The position numbers and the translations under genes were made by a program. 13,738 nt of DNA from JAITWT01 sp964439605 (lineage in GTDB: Bacteria; Pseudomonadota; Gammaproteobacteria; Burkholderiales; Burkholderiaceae_C). This document shows positions 13,494 to 13,738 of the stretch, piece after piece (position 1 is the stretch's first letter; the number at the start of each line of letters is the position of its first letter). The notes under the pieces were generated by a model, which had not been told where the DNA came from, did no database searches, and saw only the letters and a list, made by a program, of their open reading frames with translations. The stretch covers positions 1-13,738 of the forward strand of contig CAYTPC010000090.1 of assembly GCA_964439605.1 (NCBI GenBank). The letters are read 5' to 3'.

Positions 13494-13738
13494 TCAGTCG
13501 TTGCTGCCGCCGAAGATGCCCAGCAGCGCCAGCAGCGACTGGAACACGTTGTACAGGCTGATGTAGATGGCCAGCGTGGCGGCGATGTAGTTGGTTGCGC
13601 CGCCGTCGATGACGCGCTTGATGTCATAGAGCAGGAAGGCCGAGAACAGGCCCAGGCACACCACCAGCGAGGTCAGCATCAGCGCCGAGGATTGCAGGAA
13701 GAAGTTGGCTATGAACGCGAAGAACACAATCCACGCGC
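13494..13738 (-). CDS. Bax inhibitor-1/YccA family membrane protein, C-terminal part
   Basis: The last 80 residues of a membrane protein are present; the start lies outside the window. The sequence is almost entirely helical membrane segments. It contains LYDIKRVIDGGATNYIAATL at about residues 36-55, then YISLYNVFQSLLALLGIFGG before the stop. This matches the C-terminal half of BI-1/YccA (TMBIM-like) proteins, where YD...R.I and NYI.AAL are conserved and the last aspartates take part in pH-sensitive calcium leak. Proteins of this family sit in the inner membrane; E. coli YccA interacts with the FtsH protease. The gene has its own terminator and shows no link to cobalamin metabolism. Confidence 0.93.
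   Translation of the reverse strand, partial: AWIVFFAFIANFFLQSSALMLTSLVVCLGLFSAFLLYDIKRVIDGGATNYIAATLAIYISLYNVFQSLLALLGIFGGSND

Noticed and set aside
1..13738. CRISPR array, prophage, toxin-antitoxin or defence system
   Set aside because: No regularly spaced repeats, integrase, phage structural genes or toxin-antitoxin pairs are visible on either strand. The accessory material is limited to the intron remnant and short repeats.

Overview
The window is GC-rich chromosomal DNA of a proteobacterium, most likely a betaproteobacterium. The grounds are the gene order, the BtuB/FecCD-type protein sequences, the tRNA sequence and two families of short palindromic intergenic repeats; no rRNA or marker gene fixes the genus. 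Nearly everything lies on the minus strand, so the biological reading order runs from right to left.

Right edge (13738 to about 13440): the C-terminal end of a Bax inhibitor-1/YccA membrane protein, followed by its own rho-independent terminator. Next comes a gene-free leader (about 13440 to 12851) with two candidate promoters, a cobalamin riboswitch aptamer (12944-13156), a set of mutually exclusive hairpins and a tiny leader ORF just before btuB.

Centre (12850 to 854): one tightly packed run of twelve minus-strand genes: btuB, cobU, btuF, btuR/cobO, cbiB, cobD-like decarboxylase, cobQ/cbiP, btuC, btuD, cobT, cobS, cobC. Several stop/start pairs overlap as ATGA. Together they import a corrinoid (TonB-dependent receptor BtuB, periplasmic BtuF, ABC transporter BtuCD), adenosylate it (BtuR), amidate the corrin ring (CobQ), make and attach the aminopropanol phosphate arm (CobD, CbiB), activate it (CobU) and join it to the alpha-ribazole lower ligand (CobT, CobS, CobC). 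No corrin-ring construction gene is present, so the locus looks like corrinoid uptake/salvage plus late assembly under B12 feedback control. Palindromic repeats have invaded several joints of this operon. They supply the last residues of BtuD and of the decarboxylase, and apparently the ribosome-binding site of cobS.

Left edge (853 to 1): after cobC comes a remnant of the 5' end of a group IIC intron (557 to about 797, on the plus strand). It sits directly behind the terminator of a plus-strand tRNA-Thr(CGT) gene, the kind of site this intron class uses. The intron is cut off inside domain I and has no reverse transcriptase. Beyond the tRNA is the N-terminal part of a minus-strand ZIP-family metal transporter that runs off the window.

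The items most worth a second look are the intron fragment with a still-matching EBS1/IBS1 pair, the switching hairpins that enclose a leader-ORF start between the riboswitch and btuB, and the repeat-derived protein ends.
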